Shown here in pieces: positions 47,531 to 61,563 of a stretch of 64,000 bases of DNA. The DNA comes from Archilochus colubris (lineage: Eukaryota; Chordata; Aves; Apodiformes; Trochilidae). Numbering within the stretch: the stretch's first letter is position 1; each line of letters begins with the position of its first letter. Position numbers and translations under genes: made by a program. The stretch covers positions 144,040,052-144,104,051 of the forward strand of contig CM041083.1 of assembly GCA_023079485.1 (NCBI GenBank), written 5' to 3'. The notes below the pieces were generated by a model, which did no database searches, was not told where the DNA came from, and worked only from the letters and a program-made list of their open reading frames with translations.

Positions 47531-50500
47531 TCTGCACCTGACATAAGCCAGGCAGAAGGAAAGTAGACAATGTTCTGAAAGGTGAGAAGAAGCGAGAAGA
47601 AGGTGACAGCAGCCTGGAAAATTGTCCAGGAAAGGGGAGAGAGGGAGAGAGGTAAAGCTGTAAGGGTGACCTTGAGGCAAAATGCCCACTTCTCACAGCC
47701 CAGTGAGAGGTGGAGATTTGTTTTTTGTAAGGACTGTACTTGGCCCAGAGGAAGGGCCAAGTAGAGAGAGACTTTTTCTTTAAAATATGTAATTCACTGT
47801 GATTAAGCACTGCACAAAATAAATATTACCTTTTTATAGTAGATTCCACATTCACAAGAAATACGGTATATGGTTTTATCATCTCTGCTACAATACCTCT
47901 GTTGCAGACCTTTTCCTAAAGCCACTGAGATGTTCCAGAACTGAACTGTCTATTCAGTGCTTCATCCTTCAGGATCCTCTTGACAGAAAGACTGCCAGTT
48001 GTCAGGGTGGCTGTCAACTGTGAAAGCTAGCAGCATATGCTGAGACAAGCTGGGAAGGGCAGGAAAATGGAGATGACTTCTCTGTTTGTTTGACAGGAGC
48101 TCAGCAGAGTGACTACAGCAGTCCTTGGAAGGAGCAGATGTATCTGAAGGCATTGAAGTCCAGGCAGTTTGAAATACTGTGGGGAGATTCACTTAATGCA
48201 CAAAATAAATTGTCCTAATTAATCTCTGGAACTAAATTGTGCTCTGTTTTCTTTCTGATGATTCACTGGTATTATGTACATTATTGATTAATAGCAATGA
48301 TTACTTATCCAAGCACTCTGTCAGCTCTCTTCCATGCAGGTCATATTACCCCTGCTTCATGGGCATTATTGCTCAGAAGGGGGATTTACCCTTTAAATAT
48401 TTGCAGCTAGGTGTGCTAGAAAGCAAGGGGAAGCTGCCTCAATGTTACTGAAGAGACCTTTACAACTAACAAGCTACCTAATGTACTTTGGAGCAGGAAA
48501 TTTCAAGATTTGTCTGAACCCCTGAAGTCTTTCTCTGTGGTCATTCCTGCGTACCCCTCTTCATACCACTGAACTTTCCAGCAGATGCTTTATTAATGAT
48601 GTCTTCTTAAAAATGGGGAAGATAAAGAGAATTAAGACCTGTTTCTGTCTCTTCCCAGAAGCCACCTTTGGCAAATAGATTATCTCTGTCTTTTGCAATA
48701 TTTGGATCCTACCTTGCGTTCCAGGATTAATTTAGGCCACATCCAGACTGACTCCTGGCCTTGTGCCATGCAGGACACAGGGTTGTGATACTCCCCCCTC
48801 GCAGTCACTCACCAGGTGTTTTTGTCCATGAATTGACAACATTTAAATCTGCCTCCAAGAAGTGGAAAAAGTGTAGGAGTGACCCCAGTTTTGATGTAAA
48901 TGCAAAGGTCCATGTGTGGCCAACCTGAGACATCATCTGCATTCAGTGTGAAGGAATGCTGGCTGCTGCTTCTGAGGACATTAAAATCTTGACCTAATGA
49001 GTAAATTTGTGCTGGATGTCTCCTTCATTTGTCCATTCAGGTTAGAACAAGATTATCCTTGAAATACAGTACCAAGATGGTCTGTCAGGTAGTGTGTACA
49101 GTTTTGTGACCAAGTTATCATGGAGATTTTGCAACACTGATGTGAAGCAATGCCTGCTCAGGGGAGCAAAATTCCCCAAGAAAAGATAAACTCTGTCTCC
49201 CTTCTTCCTTTCCTGGTCTTGAATTTTAGTAATTGTCACTGTTTCTTACCTGACAGCATATAACCAGGGAAAGCTTACAAACTAGAGACATCAAAAGAGA
49301 GTTTACAACTATACACTTAAGGAGGCTTATCAAAGAATATTTAGCAGGAAATTTTCAAATCTACTGCCTTTGGGAATTTAGCATTAGACAGCAGTGTCAA
49401 ATTTTAATAAGTGAAGTTAGTCAATGCATTTAGAGGGCTTTGAAGATATGAAACGCTATTTAAATTTTGAGAAGTCAAGTCAAAGTAAAGAATACAAGCT
49501 GAGCAATGGAGAAATAAATAATTTTAAGCAACGATACAGTTGCTTTATGTGCAATGAAATTCAATGTACCTTCATCAGTGCAGAATCCTGTATCACCTTT
49601 CAGGTGGGATTCTTCTCCTATTGCTGTCATTACCTTGAACTCATAAGCCAAAGGCTTAGATTTTTTTTAATCATTTCTACTCCATCTTATCAAAAGAAAA
49701 ACTGCTTCTCCTACTGTCTCTTTTGTAATTCATATTTCACTAAAGGAACTTCGGCATAACTATGTGACATTATGAATAAGCCAGCTAGGTTTTGGGGTGA
49801 TTATTATCTTAGTTATAAAACTGATTTTTGCAGCTTTTTTAATTAGCCCATATCAGGAAACATATATTTAGTGATTAAATTATGCTTGGAATGAAACAGT
49901 GAACATACCACTAAAAACAGCTCACAAGACTTAAGACAAAATAGATTAAAAAATACAATTTTTATTAAAACAAAAATGTGGCAAATGTTTGCATTTTTGG
50001 TTGAGTTTTCATTTTTTAAGAAGCTTAACAACACAATGAGCTGGTGAAAAATCTGGATTTTTTTTAACATGTTTATGCAAATAAATTAAGTAGTAATTTC
50101 ATGCAATACATTTCCCTCTTATAAAAGCAAAAGCATTTTACCAATATGCAACTGGTCCATAAAGCTTCTTTTCCAATATTTATAATAGCAATCCATCACT
50201 GCAGATCTGGTGTAGTGCTCATGATAATCCTTCTTCAAATGGGAGGCTGAACAGCAGGACTTCCAGACCTCCCTTCCGGTCAACATTTCAGTGATTTTAA
50301 GATACTCAGGCTTTGACTTAAAACCACAAACAAATAAAAATCTATGCCAGATATCATGTGAAGCATCTTCACAGATAGAGGCTAAGAATGCTCCTTGGTA
50401 CTACAGATAAGGTTTTCTATCTATTGATCTTGCTAAATGTAATAATCCAGCAGTGCCCTCAAAGATAATAATAGATCTGTGCTCTGCCTCATGAAGAAAA

Positions 50501-52647
50501 CATATATATATTTTTGGTGGTTTTCCTTGGCTTTTTGGTTTGTTTTATTTACTTTCAATATTTTTTTTCTATTTTTGACCTCTCAAAACACTGTCTTGGA
50601 GACAGAGACATGGGGTTCTCTAAAGAAACAGGACTTCTGACAATCACTTGCTTATTCTAAAGTTATCTTTTTTTGACCCTTTAGTATCTTTAAATTTTGA
50701 ATCCAAAGGAAATTATAGGTACTTAGTGCTGATATTATTATCTAAGAGAGAGAATGCATTCTGTGCAAGCTATAATATCTCAAATGTACATTCATTGTCA
50801 GCCTTTTTTATTGGGCTATGTAAGACTAGGACTAGAAGCAAGTGTTATCTTTATCAATCCTAGCAACTGCAACTCCAATAGAGGGAAAAAAAAAAAAAAG
50901 AAACTAATTATGCAGGGGCTACATGGACCATAACTGTGCTGGAGAGGGTATTGTAGTAGTTGAGGATACAGCTTTTAATCCTGTTCCCAGAGAGACAAAT
51001 AGGTGCTGCTGTGCTGTGACTGACACTATGTAATTTACAGATGCTCACATCTAGGAGGGCAATCAAGAGTCCTGCACAGGGAGTCTGCAGGGGATGAAGA
51101 GCGACTGGCAGTGGGAAATGCTCACTCTTTGAAGACGTCCAAAGCTTTAGTTCTTACTCAAGGTTGCAGGGAGATGATTTTTTTCCTCTTTGGCTCCACC
51201 TTTTAAATCAAACCCTGATAACAGAGCAGAAATTTCCTCTTGCTTCTTAAGGCATTAGGACTGGAAAACCTATGGTTGCCACATTTATTTTTTTTTTATT
51301 GCAGCCTAACAGGTAAATCTCGCGTCCATCAGGCTGCTCATTTGTTGCCCTTGAAATCCTTTTTTCTTATAGCTCCCAGGCTAGAAGGAAAGAGATGAGG
51401 GGTTCTTTTTCCACATTTAGTTGAAGCTATTCCATTCAACAGTAACACTGGGCCTCAGAAAAGCAACCAGAATGAGCCTATGGACTAAAAACCAGTGTGG
51501 CCACCTCCCACCTGGAGGGAAAGGAGAGAAGCTCTGGAAGCTCTTTTTTTTCAGGACCTATGCTGTGCTTTACATTGAAACACATATTGAATGCAATGGA
51601 CAAATAGTTCCATTGCTCATGCTGAAGATGCTGGGGCCTGATTAGGGCTTGTTACATGATTTGAAAGATATTGGCAAAGCTGTCAAGGGAAGCCAGTGTA
51701 ATGCCTCTGCAGTAGATCTGCTTCTGCTGTACACAAAAGCCACAGCCATTACTTTTTTCTTACATGAGCACCACAGCCACTCTTTTCAATATAGAGATAT
51801 TGACCCTGCCTCCAGGAGTGGCTGGGCAAGCACATTAAGGGAGCTGTATTGCTTGGAAAAACTGATTTCTTTCCTAGGCTCATGCTGTAAAACGAGGTGA
51901 AGTAAAGCCTGCTGCAGGACACTACAGAGAAGCTTACCAGACAGAAGCAGCAGTGTTTCCTGCCTGATTTTTCATATTAAAAGTCAGAAAAGCTGAAATC
52001 TAACAGAATGTGGCAGATGTGAGTGTAGTATACACTGATACATCTGAACAGCACTAAACTTCTCTGAATACTAAAAAATGTCAAGATCTTTTAGCAAGTG
52101 ACAATTCCTGATCTTTTCAAAACTGCTTCAGTTGTTGCATATAATGTCCACCCTGTGCATTGCATTCTATGTGTGTTTGATGGAGGATGGACAAGAAAAC
52201 TAGAGTGTCCCCTATGTCCAGATCATTTTTTGTGTAGATGATGTCAGGAGGTGGTTTTGATTATTGAATCAATTGCATGCTCTGGCTGAAAAAAATGCCC
52301 TACCAAACAAAGAAACAAACAAATGTGGGTAGACATTCTGTTGGTAGCTTCAAGGAAAGCCCATTATTGCCTTTATCACTCAGGGCAGCAAGTTGTGGAG
52401 CAGAGCACCAGAGTTAGAGTTCAGGTAAGAACTGCCTTCCATTATGGGGGTGTCTCTAGTAGTTGTGTGCAAGCAACTCCACCACTGAAATGCAGAAGAT
52501 CCAAATCATCATGTGTGCTGACCTGAAGGAATCTTTTTAGACAGGAGATGATGAGAAGGAAAGCTCTGAGTGAGATGACAAGAGAGAAAGTTCATTATCA
52601 CCCAGCAGTACAAATAACATTGCCCTGACAAAGCAAACCTGTTTAGT

Positions 52648-52649
52648 AA

Positions 52650-52688
<39 letters not shown>
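52648..52688. repeat. A20 run followed by (AT)n
   Basis: Twenty A at 52648-52667, then about ten AT units. Confidence 0.9.
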
Positions 52689-52690
<2 letters not shown>

Positions 52691-55600
52691 AACAAAGACT
52701 AAGATATAAGTAGAAAGGCTCAAATTAACCAAGTTTGATTCTCAGTGAAATTACCTCCTGCAATTATTTCTTACAAACTCTTCTCTTCACAACTGGCTGT
52801 TCACTTCATCCCATTCTCAATTAGGACATTAAGATTAAATATTACTCTACAAATGTGACAAGGAAAGAAGAAAAAAATGCATGCATATAATATGCCAGAG
52901 CCTCTGAAGTCTTCAAAAAACAAGTGAGATCTGTATGCTGTCTTTGTGAGAAAGCACTCAAACTGGCTGCGAATCTTCAAGAAAGAAAACAAATTCTATC
53001 CATTACAGCCCCATATGTTGTGCAATACCAGAATAGAAAGTTCTTCCCTATTATACTGAGAAAGACAGCTTGAAATGTGTTCAATTCAGAGTCAATAGCT
53101 TTAATCCTGCATTTTCCTAGCACTGGTGAAAACAATTCTTCCCACCTTCCAGGGTACTTAGGGTAAGAAGCCACTGTCGATAGCTGCTGCACTGGACTAG
53201 GTCATGCCAGACATTATTCTAGGAATTAAATGTGGAGCCCCAGTTTATGACAAAGATCTGGGTCAAATTTATTCTGACCCTCCCTGACCCTTTCCTGAAT
53301 TAATCCACAATGCAGATTATATCTGAAAACTATACAAAAGGGAATTGCTCTGAAATCCAGAAATCTTTTTAAAACCTGGGTTTTGGTTAGTCAGTAGTGT
53401 TGGTAAGTTAAGTATCCCTGTTAAACAGTTGAATAATTGATTTCTGTAATTAACTGCACATTCAAAAGCACATACTAGCTGCTGCAGAATGAAAGAAGAG
53501 GAGGGAAAGAGGTGTATATTAATATTAATATTAATTATTTAACCAAGCACTGTTAATTAGGTATCTATATCATTAGACTTGGAAAAATGATGTTTCATTT
53601 GCTCTCTTTGTTAATATTTGCTTTCTATAGACCTAGGTCTATGTAAAGTAGATTATTTCATCTTATTTGCTTTATGTGTTTCAGGAAACACAATAAGAAA
53701 TACTGTCAGATTTTCCATTATAAAAGAAAAGGATATTCTGTGAGATACTTGTGTAAACACCATAATAAAATTTTCCTTGACCTATTGGCTTTTTCTAGAA
53801 ATGTTTCCCTAGAGGACTGCAGAGCATCTGCAAGAACATAGGAGTGCCTGAATAATTAATTATATGTTTGATATAAAAAAGCATGAGGTCGAATGCTTTC
53901 AGTTTTGACTGTGTAGTATAAAGTTTTATCAGTTATATTCTGAAGCTGCAAAGATTTTCCAAAGCATAAACACTAATAATCAAATTAAGCTGGTGATTAC
54001 TCCTTAACTGTTGTAATATGCCTCTGTTCACATGAAATTACTTTTATTAGATAACTGCATAAAGATGTCAACAAGCCAGTGATTCAGATTGTGGAAATTA
54101 GTTTTCATTCTTGAGCTGATAACCTTTGACTGTCTTGTTTTCTTTCTGTCTTTATCTTTGTACTTCATCAATTCCTTTTCTCTTTTGCATTCACCATCTT
54201 TCTTTAGAGCCTAAATCTAACTCTGCAGAATAATAGGTGCTTACATCTGAAGCTGATAATAGCATTGATGTAAAAAATCTTTAAAAGACCAAGAAAAGAC
54301 AGTAAAGAGTGCATCAATTAGTCCACTTAGCTCCTCATGAGGACAGCATCTCTTTCCTGTTCTCATTTTGTCACCTATTCATCTCTACCTATATTAAGCT
54401 TTTTCATGCTGTTGTCATTTCCTGGACAGCTGGCAGTAACCATTTTCCTGGCATGCCTATTTTCTCAGTTGGGTTTTACTCCAAAATTAATGCATTTCTA
54501 CTCTTTGCAGAGCTTTACTTTTGCTGTATTTTCTTGCTTCTGTCTAGGAGCCAGGAAGCGTATTACTATTTTATGACTGTGGGAACAAATTACTCTATTT
54601 CAGCATTCTTTCTCAGAAGTCATTTTACTTTTCAAACTATCCCTTCTTTCTGGCAGTTGGAAAAGTGAAAACTGCAAATCATGTCTAATGAACATTTAAG
54701 TGAAATCTTCTGAACCAGCCCAGGGTGCTCATTGGTGAGGTGACAGGAAGGAGAGCAGGGAAGAGTCACTTGCATTTGTCTATGGACACTTCTTACATGG
54801 ATTCTTCCTACTTGAGCAAAGGATTGCTGGCAGAAAGAGGAATTCTGGATGCATTACCAGTACGTAGAGTCCACTCCTGTGGTATGGAGGGTTTGGGATT
54901 TTGGTTTCCTCTTACATTCAGTGAAGTGTTTTAGCCAACTATACATGTGGGTCTTATTTGTCCTATGTCTAGGTAATAAATTGTGTATGGAAAGAAATGC
55001 AGGCTGTTTCTTAATTTGTTCTTAAAGTAGATACAGAACAACATTTAAAAAAAATAGAAAAGTTCAAAAGATCATCAAGTTTTATAAATTAGTGGTTTCT
55101 CTGTTTGTTTTTGTTTTTGTTTTTTTTTTTATGACAAGTTGATGGATGAAAAACAGAGGTGAGGAATCAGAGCTCCAGTTACAAGAGCCACATCAGTTAG
55201 CATTTGCTCCCACACTGGGACACCCTGGTTTTGTCCACACATTTTAAAATCTAGTTTTAACTCTAGCTTTGTCATGAAAAAGGCTGAATTAAGAGCAGAT
55301 GTGGAGTAGAGCAAACTCAGCCCCTTAGATGTAGAGTCTCCTGACTGTAGGTACCTAAAAGCAGCAAACTACCTCTCTGGCTAGCTCTTGTCTTTAGGGA
55401 TACCCACAGTACCTGCTTGCCTGACAGGTGATAGCCATAAACAAATGCCTCTGCTGAGCTCTGAAGCAGCTGTCCCATTTTTGTGCTTAACAGTACAAAA
55501 TGACACATTTGCAGAGGGAAGTGACTCATTTGCCAGAAGAGAATGGGACCCATGTCAAAACATGCTGGGGCCATTCTTTCAGAGGCATCTTTGCACCTGG

Positions 55601-55819
55601 AGAGTTGCTCGGCAGCACTGTGATGAAGACGACTGATGCTGACTCCATCAATTAAACCAGCAAACAGCACTTATTCTCAGGCCAGCACACATTCAGATAA
55701 GCTGAGCTGTGTTTAGCTCAACTAAACATTAGCTCAGCATTGTGGTTGACATCTCTTTTGCAGAGGTGCACAGGACTTTTAGGTAGCTGTCTATCAGGGC
55801 CCTGGAGGCTCTAGTGGGC

Positions 55820-56290
55820 ATTTCAGTTCCTGCTCAGTTTTCTCTGTCTTTTCCCTTCTCCTCATGCTTGTGGGTCCTGGAGCTCCATTTCAGCTTAGCC
55901 TCAGTTCCTTTCCTGAGCTGTGTTGTAGGTGTTCCCACCTCTGGTCCTAACTCCTGGACGGACCACAGACCTATCCTGTAGTTATCCTGCTTCCTGGATG
56001 GAATAAGCTCCTTGGTTCATATTGATTCCCTCTCTGAAAGATTTTGGATTCACCCTGCTGCCTTCTCTTCAGCTCTGTTTCTGGCCATGTCTCCTTTTGC
56101 TCCTGATGGTTCTGCTTGGATGGACCCTAGGCCTGGTTCATTGCTTGCTGTGTTAGGGTCGGCTCCTGCCCCCTGTTACCTGTGGCTGCTCCTGCCTTCA
56201 GCAAAAGAAGGACATGTTCTGGGATATGCTTGGGGTTTGTTTGTGTGGAGGAGGCCCTGCTCCTATGATCCAGAACTTGAAGGAGAAAGT
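55820..56290. other. GC-richer block of unknown origin, possibly an old LTR
   Basis: C/T-rich sequence with phrases such as 'gtgttcccacctctggtcct' and 'tgctcctgatggttctgctt' resembles the general style of decayed avian LTRs. No terminal repeats or flanking duplication were found, so this is only a suggestion. The open frame at 56012-56317 shows no known domain. Confidence 0.2.
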
Positions 56291-56670
56291 GAATTATTTG
56301 ATCAGCTTCTTAAATGATCACTCAGTTCTCTGCTCAGCAGGTACTGATCCACTCTGTGATGGGGGCTACTTCAGAGAGCTCTACTGACTGTCCAAGATGG
56401 AGTTGACAATGCAACCTTACATATTGTGTAGATGACTGTTTTGGTTTTTTTTAAATCTATCCCCCTGTTAAGATGTTGGCCATACTGGACTGTTAGCTGG
56501 GTGGAGGTTAAAGGAACCAAACAACAGCCCCCCTTTGACATCAGATTCTGAAATTCCAAGCTCAGTCTTTCTGAGTTTGAATCATCTTTCTGTTGTGTTA
56601 GTCCAAGGAGTCAAAGGACAGCCCACTCCCTATGCTTCAAGTTGGCAGTCTCAGTGGCAGCAACTACATT

Positions 56671-56749
56671 AAAAAACAAACAAACAAACAAACAAACAAA
56701 CCCAAAACAAAAACCAAAAAACCCACAACTAACCAAACAAAAAAAAAAA
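56671..56749. repeat. (CAAA)n microsatellite with A/C-rich flank
   Basis: Seven CAAA units followed by CCCAAAAC-type sequence ending in a run of A. Confidence 0.9.
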
Positions 56750-59389
56750 GCAACATGGCTGTGGCTAAGAGAAATGGAAATTTCAGTGTCATATACAGCA
56801 AGCAAGCTGTGCACAGCTAGATCAAGCTGCTCAGCTGGATTCTGAGGTATTGCTGATCTACAGAAGTGTGCTGAGAATGTGAGCTGTCTCTGACCAAACA
56901 TCCCCATACTTCAACAGAACAGTCAAAAATCTTTCTCTATGTGACCCTTAAGCCACCACCCAGGAGAGCTCTCCTACATGTGAGATTTTTTCCTTCTTAT
57001 TAGTTAACTTACTGCTGAAGTGCTTACCTTGAAGTGTATGGATTTTCATTTGATAGAAAAAAAAGTTATTTCTGTCAAATAACTATGAAAATCTTAAGTT
57101 ACAGGCAGTATTTTCAAGTACAATAGTTAATTACCAAGTTACTCAACTATAATTATACATGTAAGTTGAAAGGAAAACTACCCAAGACTTTGACATTTCT
57201 GTAGCTTGATTTGAACTTCACATTAAGTAGAAATATTTCCCAGATTTCACATTGTAAAATATTTGTGTTACCAGGCTGTATTCAATTTCTATTGAAGGAT
57301 TAAAAAGTTCTTATGTTGAAATAATACATGAACGTAGCAAAAAAATAATTCTCACCCTGGGAGTTTTTAATCTCTAAATACTTTAATATCATATAATACA
57401 TATTATAATATCATGAGTCTTAGGATGATTTCCTAATACATCTCTTATCTTTTCTGTTAAGTGAAATATGCACTGTTAGGCTTGAAGTATATGCTTTTTG
57501 GCAAGAAAAATAACGTGTTGGTGAGGCTGTGAACATGCATTTGGATTCCAAGTGCCACATCAGTGCCCTCTCTTGCTCCACAGGTGTTAGGGAGCTGTGC
57601 TTCTTGTGGCAAGAAAAGCAGCAGCATGCAAGTCATAAATCAGTAGGAAATTTTCATCAGAGTCTGTAACAATTTGTCTGTATTAGCACTGGACAATATA
57701 TTTAGAAAAAAAGAATCACCATACCAATGTGACAATCAGTGTTTCTTGTAATACTTCTCCTTTGCTGTCCTGGAAAGTTTTTAGCTTGTGAGAAATAGAG
57801 ATTGTGGCAGAAATTCTGTCCCATTAAGTCAATTGGGATCTGCAGTCAAAGAATTTCACATTACCCAGAGAGCTCACTTTTTTTTTTTTTTTTAACATCA
57901 AATTGCAAAAAGATCAAGGTAGATTTTGTACTATTTTAACTCTGCTTGCCAGATCTTTGCTACTGTGCAACAAAGGATAAAAGATTCTTGAAAGCAGGGA
58001 GAACAAACAAGTGGGAGCATGACCTGCTTAAGGAACTAAAATACTTTGGGGAATCTAGCCCTTTCATTTTAGCCATATTTTTTTTTTTTCTCCCAGATTC
58101 TAGGAAAATAAGTATACAAAGCCTAAAAGAAGATATTTCTGTTTGCTAAGAACTCATTTTTCAAGAGATAAAGAAGGTAGTAAGACTGATAATGTAAAAT
58201 GTCTGGCTTTTTCATAAGAACTATCACATATAGTCCCACAAAATCATCCCTACAGATTGAGGTAAAATGAGATATCTTTTCTTGATTTTATAATCTTAGT
58301 TACTGTTTTTTCCTGCTTAATGGATCAACAAACTCAGATTAGAATTTATGGCAGAGATAAACTAAATACCAGAAGCCACTTCTAACTACTAAAAATCATT
58401 AGACTAGGACTGATTATATTTTAGCAATCATTTTTGTAGTTAACTTTGATTCAAACATGAAACGGACTCATGTCTCTGTAACTGATTTACACTAGGAATA
58501 AAGTAACATTTATAAATATTTAGTGATATTCTCTTGTGATCAAAAAGTTAAATAAATTGATATCTGCCTGAAAATCAGCTCAGATCAGCACAAATATTGT
58601 AACTTATTAATGAACGATTTCACTGGGTGTCAACATAACAACCATTTCCTTTTGAAATTAAGTTCTTGTGCTTTTATCCAGTGACTGTTTCCTGAAAAAT
58701 TTGTGCTTTCTCCCTGTCCAGAGAGCACAAAGTAAAACCACAAACTGAGGTGGTCACCTAACTGCTATAGTTAGCCTCTTCTTGTACTGACATCACTTTT
58801 TTTCTGTCTTACAAAATGCTCTCATTTGTAGCAGTCCAGTAGGTCTCTTACTAGGAGAAACTGGAATATTTTCCCCCTTATTGTGAACTTAAGTCTGAGG
58901 ATTATGAGAATCTCCTGGAAGTTTAGAGCTGTGGAACAGGATCCTCCTCAGGTGAAGGAGAATTTTGAAGTCATGTTTCCCATTTTTTTTCTGGTCAAAG
59001 TGCTGTAAATCTTAGGCTGGTAGGCAAAAAAAGAAAGCACCACTTGTGGGGTTTGTTTACTGCTGGGTTATCAGGACTGTCCCCAAGAGACCCCCTCATC
59101 CTGGATCACAATGTAGATATTGAATCTAAACTCTGGAAGGAAGTGGTTCAAGAGAAATATATATAAAATATATATTTAGTGTTTCCTTTTGTGTTCCTAC
59201 TCTGAATTTTTATTAGTTATCAGAAGTGTTTTATTTGCTCTTTTGACAGTAGGACTGTCTAGCTCTGATGCTTGGAGTCATCATGATGGAGTCAGATATA
59301 TACATTTTTAGTGTTCTTTCCCCAGATTTGTGGACATGTAGGTAAGAATGTGATCAATATACTGTGGTGCAGGATTGCTATTCAAAAAG

Positions 59390-60118
59390 GTTTCAACAAG
59401 CTGGAGAAATGGGCTGACAGGACTCATGAGGTTCAAAAAAAGAAAATTCAAACTCCTGCACCTGGGGAGGAATAAGACCATATTAAGACCATAATAAAAC
59501 CAAGTACAGGCTGAGTTGTGACTTACTAGAAATGGGCAGAAAAGACCTTCAGGGTCCTGCTGGAAACCAAGGTGAACCTGAGCAGACAGTGTGCCCTTGC
59601 ACCAAAGAAAACCATCTGTACACAGGGCTGTGTGAGCAGAAGTGTAGGTAGCAGGTTGGTGGAAGTGATTGATTCCCTCTACTCAGCTCTTGTCAGCTTC
59701 ATCTGGAGTCCTGTGTCCAGCTTTGGGTTCCCCAGTGGAGGACCACTGAGATCATGAGATTGTTTTAAAGTGTAATAAACAAGGAGAGGCTGAGAGAGAA
59801 GGATTTATTCAGTCTTAGGAAAAGACGCCAAAGGGGAGATGTTGCTTCCTTCAGGAATTTAAGAGACTGTGTTCCAGATCAAAGGTTGGAACATGAGAAA
59901 TTTTTACTAGATATTAGTGGAAAAAAATTCACAACAGAGTAGTGAAACAGTGAAAGAGACTGTCAAGAGAGGCTGTGCACTTTCCATCCTTGCCTTTATT
60001 AAAAACTTGACAAGGTCCTGAGCAGCCTAATCTAAGTAGAACAGTGGATTGGATCAGACAGATGATCTCCAGATGTACCTTCCAACATGAATTACTCTAT
60101 GTCTCTATCACTCTGTAA
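59390..60118 (+). mobile_element. CR1 LINE, old decayed copy
   Basis: Forward CR1 text is recognisable but strongly diverged: 'tttcaacaagctggagaaat', 'cctgagcagacagtgtgccc', 'ctgtgtccagctttgggttc', 'gagaggctgtgcactttcca' and a tail of 'tctatgtctctatcactctg'. Compared with the copy at 43353-44286 it has many more differences and small deletions. Confidence 0.85.
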
Positions 60119-60775
60119 TCTCTCAATTTGTAGATTATTCCTGAACAGTTTACATGTTAAAATATGCCTCACTTTTATGATTCATGATATATCAAGTTAG
60201 ATGCTTTGTCTCTTCTTTACAAATTCCTGTGGCTATTTGCATGTTTAGGTTTCTAAGTAGCTTTTAAGTTATATTTTCAAACCTTTTCCCCATCAAACTA
60301 ATCAGTGATATGGCTGCTATCCTTCCCTTCTTGAAACAGTTTCTATTAGGAACCCTAATCCTCTCTGTGTAAACGCAAAGTAGGCAAAGTTAAGGGGGTT
60401 CTACCTTTGAGTATTGCTGGGAAAAAACTGTTTCTCACAGCTAAGTATACAGATGAAAACTGGAAATTCATGTCCAGATATTTTTGGATATTTATCTTCA
60501 AGGAATTAATTGCATTCTTATACAAATAAAACCTAATATTTCTGATTTGACCAGTCAAGATCCAGTGTTACATATGATCAAGAAAATGAAGAAGGATACT
60601 GAAAAGCTACTTGGCTGATACTGTTGTGTTCATATGTGTATAAAGAAATATAGAAAAGCTGAGTGATGCTATTTTGTATACTACTGTGAAGGATCTCCAG
60701 TCTCAGTCTCTGTATTGTCTTAAACATAGGCTAGATTTATGGTCAGAAGTGAAATATATTAGAAAGATTTAAAAA

Positions 60776-60810
60776 ATAATAATAATAATAACAACAATAA
60801 CAATAATAAT
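60776..60810. repeat. (AAT)n/(AAC)n microsatellite
   Basis: AAT units interspersed with AAC units. Confidence 0.9.
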
Positions 60811-61518
60811 GTTCAGATTGCTAGAGCTAACAATTTTTTGTCTTATTTCTGGGCATCATCTGTTTTGGTCTCTACTAGTTATTGAGAAATTTAAGAAACC
60901 CTGGGGTATCTTAATATTCAAAAACTCATTCTCCTAAGAGTATTTAGATCACAGTTCCTACACAAGTACACACACCTATCTTCTGCTAGAGCATGTGAAG
61001 AATCCTGGTTGTGATATGGAGATTGGATTGCTGAAGTACAGTTTTCATTTTGATGGCATTTCCTTACAAGTCACTCCTCATAAAACCTGTTTGCTAAAGC
61101 AAATCAAGGTCCATAGAGAATATTTTAAAGAAATGATCAGAGGGTTTTTAAATGATACCTCAACAAAATCTCAGTCTGGGGATGTTTCAAAGAGATAGAT
61201 CTCTGAATCTGAAAGCAACAACGATGCAGTTATTATCATGTTCCTGGAATATTTCCAAGCCCCTTTATAGAGAAAAGATGTGCAATTTGCCTGACTAACT
61301 GTAACCATGTGCAGTGTAAATGTCTGTATCTTAGCTGGGCACCCATAGGTCCTTTTTATAATCAGAGCAGAGAAAGAGGCACTTTTAGGTCACTATTCTT
61401 CAACTTTAAATCAAGCATTTAAAATTGGAGAGGTGTTTGTGTTATTATAGAAACTTAGGAGACGACAATACTGAAGATGACAACTTCCATCTTGTTTAAT
61501 TATATTCCTCAAAGGATA

Positions 61519-61563
61519 AAAAAAAAAGGGGGAGGGTTTGTTTTTTTTTAAAAAAAAAAAAAA
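61519..61563. repeat. Poly-A / G-rich / poly-T / poly-A low-complexity cluster
   Basis: An A run, GGGGGAGGG, a T run and a longer A run follow directly. The A and T runs could pair as a hairpin. Confidence 0.85.

Larger units (their letters stand above)
44287..59389. other. Long intergenic stretch, simple repeats only
   Basis: About 15 kb without a recognisable gene or an identified transposon. It holds several microsatellites and homopolymers (listed separately) and two GC-richer patches at about 47.3-47.5 kb and 55.8-56.3 kb. Frames such as 47338-47760 (minus), 49424-49759, 54309-54668, 55317-55670 and 56012-56317 were read and have no convincing protein features. Confidence 0.5.
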
